NCBI RefSeq assembly: GCF_014651515.1
Contig: NZ_BMXA01000003.1
Span: 186,001-250,000, forward strand
Reading direction: 5' to 3'
DNA: 64,000 nt
DNA from: Arenicella chitinivorans
GTDB taxonomy: Bacteria > Pseudomonadota > Gammaproteobacteria > Arenicellales > Arenicellaceae
The translations under genes were made by a program, and so were the position numbers. Positions 1 to 8,265 of the stretch are shown here, one piece after another (the stretch's first letter is position 1; each line of letters starts with the position of its first letter). Under the pieces are notes generated by a model. That model was not told the DNA's origin, made no database searches, and saw only the letters and a program-made list of their open reading frames with translations.

Positions 1-1065
1 GGACAGGCCCCGGACCGGCGTGAGGCGCGTCGCTTAGCGCGTGATGCCAACGAGGCGACGGTGCAATTGAATGACAATCATGCCATCGAGTTTGATGCTG
101 CGGTTGAGTGGAACTTAGCGTCCATCGCAGCGCCAGTGATGCTGGATGCAGTTGCAAACGAAGTATCGACTTTGTTGCCGGGTCACGGGTTTACCTTAAC
201 TCATGGCGAGGCGCGAATTGCGCAAGGGATTAACCCAGAGGATGCGTGGTTGCGGTCGAAACAAACGATGGCTGGCCCTGCATTAGAGGCAGTCACCGAT
301 GGTGCTATGTATTCGTTTACGCCTTGGGAGATGCAACGAAACGTCGAGCGACGTCGATTCCCTGGTTGGATTGACGCTCGCTCCGGTTGGCCAGCGGCTA
401 AGCATGCTTCGGTTGTGGTTGCGTCCACTGCATTGGATGCCAAGGTGTATAGCCTGTTGGCCAGTAGTGTGCCAGCGCAAACGTTGTTCGAGTCCTACGT
501 CGAGACTGCAAGCTCGTTGTTGTTGATCGCTGAAGATGGGCGCATTCAGACGCATGGCCCGGTGTTTGCGGGCATGGCGACGCGTGCCGACTCGGTTGCG
601 GGTCAGCTGCCCGGGTTTAGCATCGATCTCGAGATTCCAGAGATTAACGAAAGCCCTTATCACCAACCCTATGTCAGTGCCTGGATTTCAGATAAGCAGC
701 AGAAACCGGTGCGGAATCTGTTGCTCTTGGGCGATGAAAAGCGCTGGATGCGCGAACTCAGAGTGTGGTGGCGGCGAATAGGGCGTGCCAATAGCTCAAT
801 TATTGATGGTTTAAGCGGCGCGACGCGTAAGCCCGGACACTACACGATTGCCTGGGATGGACTGGATGATTTTGGTCAGCCGGTGTCCGACCGTGAGTTG
901 ATCCTACACATTGAAGCGAGTCGTGAGCATGGCGGGCGCACCTATAAATCAATTCCCCTGCAACTCGATGCACTGCCCGCAGGCAAGGTGCTCGAACGTG
1001 ATGGCGAGTTGGGGCAAATCAGCATACGTATAGAAGATGCCGCAACGACGGTATCCGCGCGTTAA
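1..1065 (+). CDS. DUF2271 domain protein with ApbE-like N-terminal part (5' partial)
   Basis: The frame is open from base 1, so the gene begins upstream of the window; a GTG at 61 is unlikely to be the real start. The C-terminal ~130 residues match DUF2271: a strand with AWISD, the RELRVWWRR stretch, SGATRKPGHY, AWDGLDDFG and EHGG..YKS, ending in ELGQISI. The part before it has the IDARSGWPA and DAKVYSLLASS stretches, which resemble the end of the ApbE (FAD:protein FMN transferase) fold, but I do not see the full flavin-binding signature, so flavin transfer is not claimed. DUF2271 proteins often sit beside PepSY proteins and TonB receptors in iron/haem loci. Here a TonB receptor follows 66 bp downstream on the same strand, probably in one operon. 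The biochemical role is unknown. Confidence 0.8.
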   Translation, partial: GQAPDRREARRLARDANEATVQLNDNHAIEFDAAVEWNLASIAAPVMLDAVANEVSTLLPGHGFTLTHGEARIAQGINPEDAWLRSKQTMAGPALEAVTDGAMYSFTPWEMQRNVERRRFPGWIDARSGWPAAKHASVVVASTALDAKVYSLLASSVPAQTLFESYVETASSLLLIAEDGRIQTHGPVFAGMATRADSVAGQLPGFSIDLEIPEINESPYHQPYVSAWISDKQQKPVRNLLLLGDEKRWMRELRVWWRRIGRANSSIIDGLSGATRKPGHYTIAWDGLDDFGQPVSDRELILHIEASREHGGRTYKSIPLQLDALPAGKVLERDGELGQISIRIEDAATTVSAR

Positions 1066-1131
1066 TTCTTATACCGACTAGATCGGGTAAGGCGAAAAAC
1101 ATTTTTGAAGTAAGGTTTTGCGGAGATAGCA

Positions 1132-3504
1132 ATGAAATTATATAAACAAGTGAGTGTGTTGAGCACAGCGTTGCTCGGTGCGCAAGTTAGCACTCTGGTC
1201 AGTGCGCAGCAGGCCGATTTTGGCGAAGTGACAGAGTTGCCGAAGTTGGTGGTCGAAGAGGCGCACGAAAACAATGTGTCGCACACCATTCGAAAAATGG
1301 AAGCGTTAGAAATTCAGCGTTTGTCGATCAGTAATATTGAAGACACCACACGTTATATACCTGGTGTGCAAGTGAATGACGGTGGCAATCGTTTTGGAGA
1401 TGATGGCTTTAATATTCGCGGCTTAGAAGGTGATGCCGTGGCAGTCACGGTTGATGGTGTGTCGTTGGGTGAGACTCTGAATCCACCGGATTTCGCGCCG
1501 TATGGTATGTACGGATCGACGCGCGGACAAACTGAGTTAGAGCATGTCAAAGCGGTGACGATTACCAAGGGTCCGAGTGCGGTGACCAATGGCGGCAGCG
1601 CGCTGGCTGGATCGGTGGCCTACACCACGTTGTCGGCGTCTGATCTGTTGCAAACCGTGGAAGGGAATACGTTTTTCGGCATTGAGACCGGTTTTGATTC
1701 GCGTTCGGAAGAATTAATGGTGAGTGCCAAGCTCGCCAACCGAACTGGTCGCCTGGAATCGATGCTGTTGTACACCCTGCGCGATGGCGATGAAATGAAA
1801 TCGCATGATTCGGGTACTGATATCGTCGGTGCAAATCGTGGCCAGGCCGACCCATTCTCAATTGAGTCCGACGCGATTCTGGCGAAGTTCGCATACCAGC
1901 TGACCGATACACAGCGCATAGGTGTGGTGTATGACTCAGTGGATCGCACCGCCGATGGGACACCGCTTTCGCGTAATAGTTCAGAAGCGTACCCAAGCAG
2001 CTACGATAACTTCCAAACTCTGGATGAAAATAACAAGGAACGCTATGGGGTGTTTTACGAGCTAAGCAGCTTAGATAACGCGCTGTTCGATAATCTAACA
2101 GTCGCCTATGACGTGCAGGAATTGTTTAGTTCCGGTTTGACTGCGTTTGAATACTCGGCCGGTGGCGACACGTATCTACGTCAGGAAGATCGCAGTTTTA
2201 CGCAGGAGTCAGATTCCTTAACCGTGGACTTCAGTAAAGGCATTGACGGTGCCGTGCCGCAAACGCTGTCATATGGTTTTGCCTGGGTAACGAAAGATGT
2301 TAGCAATGACCTGTATGACCGCCGGTTTAATGGCGTGACGGTCGATACGGGTTCCCGTGAGGGCTATCCATTTCGCGATCCAAACTGGATTCCAGACACC
2401 GAGGCGGAAACCTTCACAGTCTATGTGGGCGATGAAATTCAATTGAACGACAAGCTTGGGCTGACTGCCGGGGCCCGCTACGACTCAACCTCGTATTCGC
2501 CACGTATTAACGAGTCGTTTTCAGACACCTATGGGAGCAGTGTGAAGGATGCATCGTTCGATGCCTTCGCCGTAGAATTGATTCTCGACTATGAGTTTGT
2601 CGATGGCCATAGTTTGCTCGCGAGTGTAAGCCAGGGCTTAAAAGCGCCAACCGTTCAAGATTTGTTTCTGAATACCAACGGCAGCGCCAGTATTGTTGAT
2701 TTGTACACCGGTCGTGAGTTCGTCGATCTGGATACCGTGGCGAATTCAGACCTGGAATCCGAAGAGTCTACGAGTTTTGAACTGGGCTATAAACTGGAAA
2801 CCAGTAAAGCCAGTTTAACCGTGACGGGTTATCACACCGAATACAGCAACATGATCCAAAATGTGAGTTTGTTCCGAGATTATGGCGCCGAGGTAACCTC
2901 AATGGTGTGCAGTCGTTTTGGCTGTTCGACTGCCGTGGTAACAGGTGATGATTATTATCAGCCACAGAATGTCGGCGAGGTCGACGTCAACGGGATTGAA
3001 GTAGACGCCGTTTATGCCTTCACCGACAACATCTATACCAAGCTGACCTATGCGACGATTGATGGTGAATACAAGGACACCTTGGCAAATGATCACAACG
3101 TCGGCGATAAACTCGAGACCGCCGCGCCCGATTCGGCGACGCTCAGCCTGGGCTTTAATTCGCAGGAGAATGACTTTGGCATTGCACTGCATGCCGTGTG
3201 GTTCGACAAAGTGGATGTGTCAGACGATCTCAGTTTCACGTCACTTAATAACGGTTCTGGGCCTGCTTATTATCCGGACTCATACACCGTTATGGATCTG
3301 TCGGCATTCTATCGAGTCAATGACAAGCTTAGTTTGACTGCGGCAGCGTACAACCTGTTCGACAAAAACTACTTCCGCTGGGAAGTCGTTAACAGTGTTC
3401 GCAATGGCGCTGGTGGCTTTTTCGGCGGCGTGGCCGAACAAGGCTACCAGCGTTATTCAGAGCCAGGCCGGTCGTTCAGCGTGAACTTACAGTATCAGTT
3501 TTAG
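1132..3504 (+). CDS. TonB-dependent receptor, haem/haemoglobin receptor type
   Basis: A 790-residue outer-membrane receptor with an N-terminal signal peptide (cleavage near VSA-QQ, about residue 25), a plug domain at about residues 50-165 and a 22-strand barrel ending in the aromatic signature VNLQYQF. The plug carries the FNIRGLEGD motif and VAVTVDGV, which resemble the TonB haemoglobin/transferrin/lactoferrin receptor family (HmuR/HutA-like). The barrel has LxxGARYD and the QGLKAPTVQDLF stretch typical of that family. The likely role is TonB-driven uptake of haem or another iron complex. It follows the DUF2271 gene and ends at a strong terminator. A Fur box cannot be judged because the operon promoter lies outside the window. 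The substrate is inferred from family resemblance only. Confidence 0.88.
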   Translation: MKLYKQVSVLSTALLGAQVSTLVSAQQADFGEVTELPKLVVEEAHENNVSHTIRKMEALEIQRLSISNIEDTTRYIPGVQVNDGGNRFGDDGFNIRGLEGDAVAVTVDGVSLGETLNPPDFAPYGMYGSTRGQTELEHVKAVTITKGPSAVTNGGSALAGSVAYTTLSASDLLQTVEGNTFFGIETGFDSRSEELMVSAKLANRTGRLESMLLYTLRDGDEMKSHDSGTDIVGANRGQADPFSIESDAILAKFAYQLTDTQRIGVVYDSVDRTADGTPLSRNSSEAYPSSYDNFQTLDENNKERYGVFYELSSLDNALFDNLTVAYDVQELFSSGLTAFEYSAGGDTYLRQEDRSFTQESDSLTVDFSKGIDGAVPQTLSYGFAWVTKDVSNDLYDRRFNGVTVDTGSREGYPFRDPNWIPDTEAETFTVYVGDEIQLNDKLGLTAGARYDSTSYSPRINESFSDTYGSSVKDASFDAFAVELILDYEFVDGHSLLASVSQGLKAPTVQDLFLNTNGSASIVDLYTGREFVDLDTVANSDLESEESTSFELGYKLETSKASLTVTGYHTEYSNMIQNVSLFRDYGAEVTSMVCSRFGCSTAVVTGDDYYQPQNVGEVDVNGIEVDAVYAFTDNIYTKLTYATIDGEYKDTLANDHNVGDKLETAAPDSATLSLGFNSQENDFGIALHAVWFDKVDVSDDLSFTSLNNGSGPAYYPDSYTVMDLSAFYRVNDKLSLTAAAYNLFDKNYFRWEVVNSVRNGAGGFFGGVAEQGYQRYSEPGRSFSVNLQYQF

Positions 3505-3532
3505 GTTTGGTCAATATGGTTGACCATTAGTG

Positions 3533-3570
3533 AAAGCCGCGCTCTGGGTGGAAGTAGAGCGCGGCTTTTT
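3533..3570. terminator. Bidirectional intrinsic terminator
   Basis: A 13-bp perfect stem (3533-3545 with 3556-3568, core AGCCGCGCTCT) is flanked by A and T runs on both sides, so it can end the TonB receptor on + and the convergent oxygenase-like gene on -. The stop codon of the minus gene lies in the T tract at 3569-3571. A near-copy of this hairpin occurs at 6905-6940. Confidence 0.85.
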
Positions 3571-3919
3571 ATTTGTGCGTGAGCCAACCAATACTGAATA
3601 CGTAACGAACCCCAGCTTCAATTTTACTGACGGAGTGCAAGGATGTATCTGGTCGGAAAAATTTAATTCTACGAGTCTCGAAGATGGGGGCCTCGTAATT
3701 GAATACACCTTCTTCGCGGGCATTTCTGAGTACGATATTCAGCCGGTAATGCTGTCCGTCGTCTACCTCGTCTTTGTGCTCTGGAACACAACTTCCGGTA
3801 GGAAATCGCAGTAAGTAAATGTCGAATCGGATTGGCCAATGTGCGCCACCGAGGAATAGTTTATCGTACCCCGAAGCTTGTCTTCCGCCCCGCCATTTGA
3901 ACAACCTACGCACTGACAT
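3569..3919 (-). CDS. Small 2OG-Fe(II) oxygenase-like protein
   Basis: A 116-residue protein with the core of the double-stranded beta-helix oxygenase fold: HKD (HxD metal ligands, about residue 48), YRLNIVLRN as the next strand, then LHSVSKIEAGVRYVFSIGW, which supplies the distal His and the Arg that normally binds 2-oxoglutarate. These elements fit a compact Fe(II)/2-oxoglutarate dioxygenase. The protein is short for the superfamily, and the first ~30 residues carry no recognisable domain. It lies 10 bp downstream of the LysE remnant on the same strand and is transcribed towards the terminator at 3533-3570. The substrate is unknown. No strong ribosome-binding site is visible before the ATG, so the exact start is tentative. 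Confidence 0.6.
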   Translation of the reverse strand: MSVRRLFKWRGGRQASGYDKLFLGGAHWPIRFDIYLLRFPTGSCVPEHKDEVDDGQHYRLNIVLRNAREEGVFNYEAPIFETRRIKFFRPDTSLHSVSKIEAGVRYVFSIGWLTHK

Positions 3920-3929
3920 TTGGTTTCGT

Positions 3930-4331
3930 TTATGGCTGATGCATAAACGCTACTACAACACCCGACGAGATAAATGTGATCCCGGCGCCGATGTTTAACC
4001 CTGCAACAAGGGCCGGTCTATTTTTGAACCAAGTTGAAAGCTGAGAAGAAAGTATCCCCATCAGGCTAAAGCCCGTCGCTGTTAGCAATGCAAACCAAGC
4101 GGCATAGATTACCATCTGAGTGCTGACCGGATCGAGTAATGGATTAACTAATTGAACCACGAACGCGAGCACGAATAAACCAGGTTTTGGGTTCAATGCG
4201 GTTGACAAAAAACCTATATAGAACACCGTCGTGCGCGGTCGGCGTTGCGTTGTTTCAACTGAGAACAAGCTTTTGATGCTTAGCGCCTGAATCCCGAGCC
4301 AAACAAGATGGATTGTCATAACCATTGTCAT
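3930..4331 (-). pseudogene. LysE/RhtB amino-acid exporter, N-terminally truncated remnant
   Basis: The 133-residue frame matches the C-terminal two thirds of LysE/RhtB-type exporters: WLGIQAL, then GFLSTALNPKPGLFVLAF, the family's hallmark helix with the NPK motif, and two further membrane helices. Normal members have about 205 residues and begin with the export helix and a PGP motif. Here about 65 residues are missing, and an in-frame stop (TAA) lies about 12 codons before the first ATG. The upstream DNA does not encode the missing part in another frame (the adjoining 4255-4449 minus frame has no LysE character). I read this as a 5'-deleted gene, probably non-functional. A short functional protein cannot be excluded. 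Confidence 0.65.
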
Positions 4332-4516
4332 ATTTTTGTATGACCATAAATGAATGTATTGGTATTACCAAAAGACATATATGGTATGACCAGAATGTAT
4401 GATAGTGTTGGTCAAGTGTCAACAAACTCCCATCTGCGTAGTAAAACAATAAAAATTGTTGATGGTTTGGATGGCACTTTAAATTCCAACTAACCCTATT
4501 ATTGGAGGAGCATAAA

Positions 4517-5707
4517 ATGGAGAAAATCTACTTATTATCGAGGGCCTTTAAATCGGTAGGCTTGCTAATGTCGTTGTTGTACTTCTCAGCCGTGTCGGCG
4601 GCTGTGGTTCAACCGGTTTCTGTCACCGCGTCGTCTCATGATGGCAATGTGCCAGCAAATACCCTGGACGGCAGCCTGTCTACCCGTTGGTCTGCCAATG
4701 GAAATGGACAGTGGATTCAGTACGACTTGGGCAGCACTTATACTGTCGATAATCTCAGAATCGCGTTTTATAAAGGCAATCAACGAACCGCAAATGTCGA
4801 TATTCAGTTATCGTCTAATGCGTCGTCTTGGAATACAGTGTGGTCTGGTACGCAGCCAGTATCCACCACTAGTCTGCAAAACTTTGAGTTGACCGATACA
4901 TCGGCTCGGTACGTTCGTATTGTGGGTTATGGGAATACATCCAACAGCTGGAATAGTCTCACTGAAGTGGACATCTACGTCACGGGTTCCGGTTCTGGCG
5001 GTGGTGGCGGTGGTGGCGGTGGTGGCGGTGGTAACAGCGCCATCCCTCAGCTTTTGCTCAGTACCATGGACGATTCAGAAGGTGGTAGCCCAGTACAAGG
5101 AAATGCGTTGGTCTTTAATGCACTTCAGGCCCAGTACACCACACCCAATGGGAATGGGTGGCGACACGAAATGAAAATTCCGCCAGCAGACCGTTTACCG
5201 ATGAATCAGACCTATGAGTTACTGCAAGCGGATTATAAAGTCGATCTCTCGGATGGTGGCAAAATGATCGTTGCGCAATATCATGCAAGCGGATTAGGCA
5301 CCACCATGAAGGTCTATGTGTCGGACACCAACGAATCCGGTTTCTTTGATAGCACGCACACCAACGGCATTTTCGATGTGTATGTGCGCATGCGAAATAC
5401 CAGCGGCACAGAGCTTAAATTCCCACTGGGTACGATCGAATCGGGTGATACTTTCAACCTTAGAGTCGAGAATAATTACGGAAGTTTGACGGTGAGCGCT
5501 TTAGGCACAACACAACAAATGACCGTGCAGACCAGTAGTGCCGATTACCTGAAATTCGGTAATTACTTGCAATCACAAAACCCTAACGGGAATGTCAATT
5601 GCGGTACCAAGGGTGATTCAAGTTCATTTGCCGCATGTTACAACAGCTTCAATATCAATACCGCAGTGGTCACCATGACCAACATTACTTACCAACGAAT
5701 TGAATAA
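4517..5707 (+). CDS. Secreted CBM32-like + alginate-lyase (PL7-type) enzyme
   Basis: About 396 residues. The ATG at 4517 follows a clear GGAGGAG site; a TTG 15 bases earlier lies within that site and is rejected. Order: signal peptide (cleavage near AVSAAV, about residue 30); an F5/8 type C/discoidin (CBM32-like) domain at about 32-150 with LDGSLSTRWSA and WIQYDLG; a pure glycine linker of about 12 residues; then a ~220-residue jelly-roll. The catalytic half shows RHEMK, AQYH and YLKFGNYLQSQ, matching the three PL7/alginate-lyase-2 motifs (RxExR, QxH, YxKxGxYxQ) with Tyr in the middle QxH position. The likely action is cleavage of alginate or a related polyuronate outside the cell. The gene stands alone with its own terminator. 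Family-level confidence is good; the exact substrate is inferred. Confidence 0.8.
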   Translation: MEKIYLLSRAFKSVGLLMSLLYFSAVSAAVVQPVSVTASSHDGNVPANTLDGSLSTRWSANGNGQWIQYDLGSTYTVDNLRIAFYKGNQRTANVDIQLSSNASSWNTVWSGTQPVSTTSLQNFELTDTSARYVRIVGYGNTSNSWNSLTEVDIYVTGSGSGGGGGGGGGGGGNSAIPQLLLSTMDDSEGGSPVQGNALVFNALQAQYTTPNGNGWRHEMKIPPADRLPMNQTYELLQADYKVDLSDGGKMIVAQYHASGLGTTMKVYVSDTNESGFFDSTHTNGIFDVYVRMRNTSGTELKFPLGTIESGDTFNLRVENNYGSLTVSALGTTQQMTVQTSSADYLKFGNYLQSQNPNGNVNCGTKGDSSSFAACYNSFNINTAVVTMTNITYQRIE

Positions 5708-5734
5708 TTGATCGTGTTAGATAAGTAGTTCGGA

Positions 5735-5766
5735 GGGGCAGCGCCATTGTGGTGTTGCCCTTTTTA
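5735..5766 (+). terminator. Intrinsic terminator after CBM32-lyase
   Basis: A 10-bp stem with two wobble pairs (5736-5745 with 5751-5760) is followed by TTTTT, 30 bases after the stop codon. Confidence 0.75.
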
Positions 5767-5784
5767 CTCGAGAGCCAAGCTACG

Positions 5785-6090
5785 TTAGTTGCTTTCGTAA
5801 ATCGCAAAGGAGCTGCCGTGGTTCAAGGCTTCTTCGAAATACGGTTGAAACTTGACGCTATGAGGTGAGTTGAGCGACTCAATTTTGAGCTGGTTTCCCT
5901 GTAAGTCTCTAATTTGAGTAAAGCCAAATTTTGCAATTTCGATTTCCGCACTACCAAAGTCCAAGGTGGCATCTGTTTGATATAGGAAGATAATACACTT
6001 GTGTAGTTTGCCGATCTCCGAATAGCGGTACTCATACTCGGGCGAACCATCAAATACACCTTCGAAGCCGTAACAGAATACAGTGCTCAT
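5785..6090 (-). CDS. Hypothetical protein
   Basis: A 101-residue frame with no family that I recognise. It has no signal peptide or membrane segment. Composition is mixed and slightly acidic, with alternating strand-like stretches (CIIFLYQTD, AEIEIAKFGF), suggesting a small beta-rich cytoplasmic protein. Codon use resembles neighbouring genes, and AAGAAAA lies just before the ATG. It sits 52 bp downstream of the TerB-like gene on the same strand and might share its transcript. Function is unknown. Confidence 0.5.
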   Translation of the reverse strand: MSTVFCYGFEGVFDGSPEYEYRYSEIGKLHKCIIFLYQTDATLDFGSAEIEIAKFGFTQIRDLQGNQLKIESLNSPHSVKFQPYFEEALNHGSSFAIYESN

Positions 6091-6142
6091 TTTTCTTAGC
6101 TCGATAATGTATCAGTTGCATCTTAGTGACGAAGTCGCTCAA

Positions 6143-6676
6143 TCACCATCCGGCCTTGGCATTGAATAGCTTGTCGAACTCGCCGCTGACCTTGCTGACG
6201 AATCGCTCTTTTTCTTTTAGGTTGCTTTGGTTGATGTCTTTGATTGAGTTGAGTAAGAACATCACCGAGCGTGCCTGTTCCTCCGAAAATTTATCCAGTG
6301 ATCGGTTCATCACTTTTTCGGGTTTCGCAATGGCATCTTCGCCATCACCAAAAATATAGATACTCGACATCAGCAAGTCTGAGGCTTCTTTTTCCGATCT
6401 ACCGAGCTCGCTTTGAAACAAAGTGAGGAGTGTTTGCTTTTCATCGCTACTGATTTCACCATCGATTTTAGCAACCGAGGTTGCCAGCATGGCGGCCACT
6501 TCCAGCGGTCCCTCTAACGAAAACACCGGGTTGCCTTCATACTTTTTACGCCATGCTCTTCGGCGACGCCAGGTGAATGGATTGAGCCAGCCAATGTCGA
6601 TTCCAGCGTCCGCTAAACGATTAAAAAGGACCAATATGGTGACGATCAAGCCAAGGACGCCGACGATAATGTGCAT
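6143..6676 (-). CDS. Membrane-anchored TerB-like domain protein
   Basis: About 177 residues. The ATG at 6676 is preceded by an AGGAAA site; an upstream in-frame ATG (6724) has none. The protein begins with one membrane helix (IIVGVLGLIVTILVLFN), then a basic patch (WRRRRAWRKK), then an acidic helical domain. The LEVAAMLATSVAKIDGEISSDEK stretch with the acidic DGEIS loop is the TerB (tellurite-resistance B) signature, a helical bundle that binds divalent metal. No ter operon surrounds it. TerB-like domains are common in stress-linked inner-membrane proteins, so a tellurite role should not be assumed. No regulatory sequence was recognised upstream. Confidence 0.65.
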   Translation of the reverse strand: MHIIVGVLGLIVTILVLFNRLADAGIDIGWLNPFTWRRRRAWRKKYEGNPVFSLEGPLEVAAMLATSVAKIDGEISSDEKQTLLTLFQSELGRSEKEASDLLMSSIYIFGDGEDAIAKPEKVMNRSLDKFSEEQARSVMFLLNSIKDINQSNLKEKERFVSKVSGEFDKLFNAKAGW

Positions 6677-6904
6677 AGTAGATTTCCTGTTGCGTTGGTT
6701 AGGCGATTGGGAGCGGTCGCGCAAACACCTGATGAGTTTGCTAACACTGTTCGGTTGGAGGTTCCAGTTTCCCTCTGGTTAGAAAGTAAAACCGGTCCAA
6801 TCTTAAAATATAAAAGGCGACTTCACCAAGCCTAATGCTGAATAAAAACGGCAGGAACCTTGAACGACTATGTGCGATGAGCCGGAAGTAACAAACCGCA
6901 AATT

Positions 6905-6940
6905 AAAAGCCGCACTCTGTAAACACAGAGCGCGGCTTTT
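6905..6940. terminator. Intrinsic terminator downstream of ald
   Basis: The stem AAAAGCCGCxCTCTGT/ACAGAGxGCGGCTTTT has a short AAAC loop and lies 30 bases past the ald stop on the minus strand. T runs on both strands make it potentially bidirectional. The right arm AGAGCGCGGCTTTT is identical to that of the terminator at 3533-3570. Confidence 0.8.
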
Positions 6941-6969
6941 GCCTTCCTTGGCTATGTCCTGAATTACAA

Positions 6970-8085
6970 CTAGAGGATCAGAGAGGCGGGGTCGGTGTAT
7001 TCTAACCCTTGCGCATCGGCGACGGCTTTGTAGGTCAGTTTGCCGTCGTGTACGTTGAGACCGTTCAGCAGATCTTTGTTTTGTTGCATAGCTGCTTTCC
7101 AGCCGTGGTTGGCCATCGCCAATGAGAATGGCAGGGTGGCATTGTTCAATGCATACGTTGATGTTTGTGGCACGGCACCTGGCATATTGGCAACGCAGTA
7201 GTGCACGACACCGTCCACCACGAAAGTGGGGTCTTGGTGCGTGGTGGGCTTGGACGTCTCTAGGCAGCCACCTTGGTCAATTGCCACGTCCACAACCACG
7301 GAGCCGGGTTTCATTTTACCGATGATCTCGCGGGTAATCAGTTTGGGCGCGTTAGCACCTGGTATCAAAACTGCGCCGATGACCAGATCTGATTCAATTG
7401 CGTAACGCTCAATCGATTCTGTGGTGGAGTAGACGCAGTTAGCTTTGCCTTGAAATTCGATGTCGAGTTCGCGCAATTTAGAAATCGAGCGATCCAGAAT
7501 GGTTACATTAGCGCCCATGCCGCGTGCGATATAGGCCGCGTTCTGGCCAACCACACCGCCGCCAATGACCAATACTTTGGCTGGCTCGGTGCCAGGTACG
7601 CCGCCCATCAATACACCGCAGCCGCCTTGTGCGCGTTCAAGGCAGTGAGCGCCCGCTTGCGCCGCCAGGCGACCGGCAACTTCACTCATTGGCGCTAATA
7701 GTGGCAGCGTGTTGCCCGGGCCAGTGACGGTTTCATAGGCAACCGCAGTGACGCCGGATTCGAGTAATAGTTTGGTTTGTTCTGGGTCTGGTGCCAGGTG
7801 CAGATAGGTGAATAAGAGTTGTCCGCGACTCAGTTGCTTGCACTCCTGAGGCTGTGGCTCTTTCACTTTAATGATCATTTCGCTTTCGGCAAAGATGGCT
7901 TCGTTGCTGTCTGCGATTTTGGCTCCCATGGAACGATACACATCGTCGGTCAGGCCAATGCCTGCGGCAGCGCCGGTGGCAATGGTGACTTCATGCCCGT
8001 TGGCAATGAGTTCCTTTGCACTCGCGGGGCTGAGTCCTACACGGTACTCGTGATTCTTAATTTCCTTTGGCACACCGATTTTCAT
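6970..8085 (-). CDS. ald: Alanine dehydrogenase
   Basis: A 371-residue NAD-dependent L-alanine dehydrogenase, which interconverts L-alanine with pyruvate and ammonium in the cytoplasm. It begins MKIGVPKEIKNHEYRVG, the family start. Substrate and catalytic residues are in place: Arg15, Lys75 in IIKVKEP, His96 in YLHLAP and Asp in VDVAIDQGG. The Rossmann NAD site is VLVIGGGVVGQNAA at about residues 169-182. Length is standard. It is transcribed divergently from the Lrp-type regulator at 8266, with 180 bp between them containing two inverted repeats, so regulation by that protein is likely. Together with sdaA nearby it turns alanine and serine into pyruvate. Confidence 0.95.
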   Translation of the reverse strand: MKIGVPKEIKNHEYRVGLSPASAKELIANGHEVTIATGAAAGIGLTDDVYRSMGAKIADSNEAIFAESEMIIKVKEPQPQECKQLSRGQLLFTYLHLAPDPEQTKLLLESGVTAVAYETVTGPGNTLPLLAPMSEVAGRLAAQAGAHCLERAQGGCGVLMGGVPGTEPAKVLVIGGGVVGQNAAYIARGMGANVTILDRSISKLRELDIEFQGKANCVYSTTESIERYAIESDLVIGAVLIPGANAPKLITREIIGKMKPGSVVVDVAIDQGGCLETSKPTTHQDPTFVVDGVVHYCVANMPGAVPQTSTYALNNATLPFSLAMANHGWKAAMQQNKDLLNGLNVHDGKLTYKAVADAQGLEYTDPASLIL

Positions 8086-8183
8086 GCTGATTTCCTCAAT
8101 TTAAGGGATGTGAGATTACTTGCTGGTAATTTTATCGACAGCGCAGGCGCTTGGTAAGCGATAAATTATCTATATTCTTCTTG

Positions 8184-8241
8184 AAACGACAAATATTATC
8201 GTTTTGAGAGTGCCTCATGGTGATATCATCTGATTCACCAT
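8184..8241. promoter_or_regulatory. Candidate operators between ald and the Lrp-type regulator
   Basis: Two dyads lie in the divergent promoter region: AAACGA (8184-8189) with TCGTTT (8199-8204) around an AAATATT centre, and ATGGTGA (8217-8223) with TCACCAT (8235-8241). AT-rich dyads of this size are typical Lrp/AsnC targets. Binding is inferred, not shown. Confidence 0.45.
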
Positions 8242-8265
8242 AAATGACCAGTAATATTCAATTCT

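Noticed and set aside
4255-4449. Minus-strand 64-codon frame upstream of the LysE remnant, tested as its missing N-terminus by frameshift
   Set aside because: Its residues do not form the expected membrane helix or PGP motif, so a simple frameshift does not explain the truncation.
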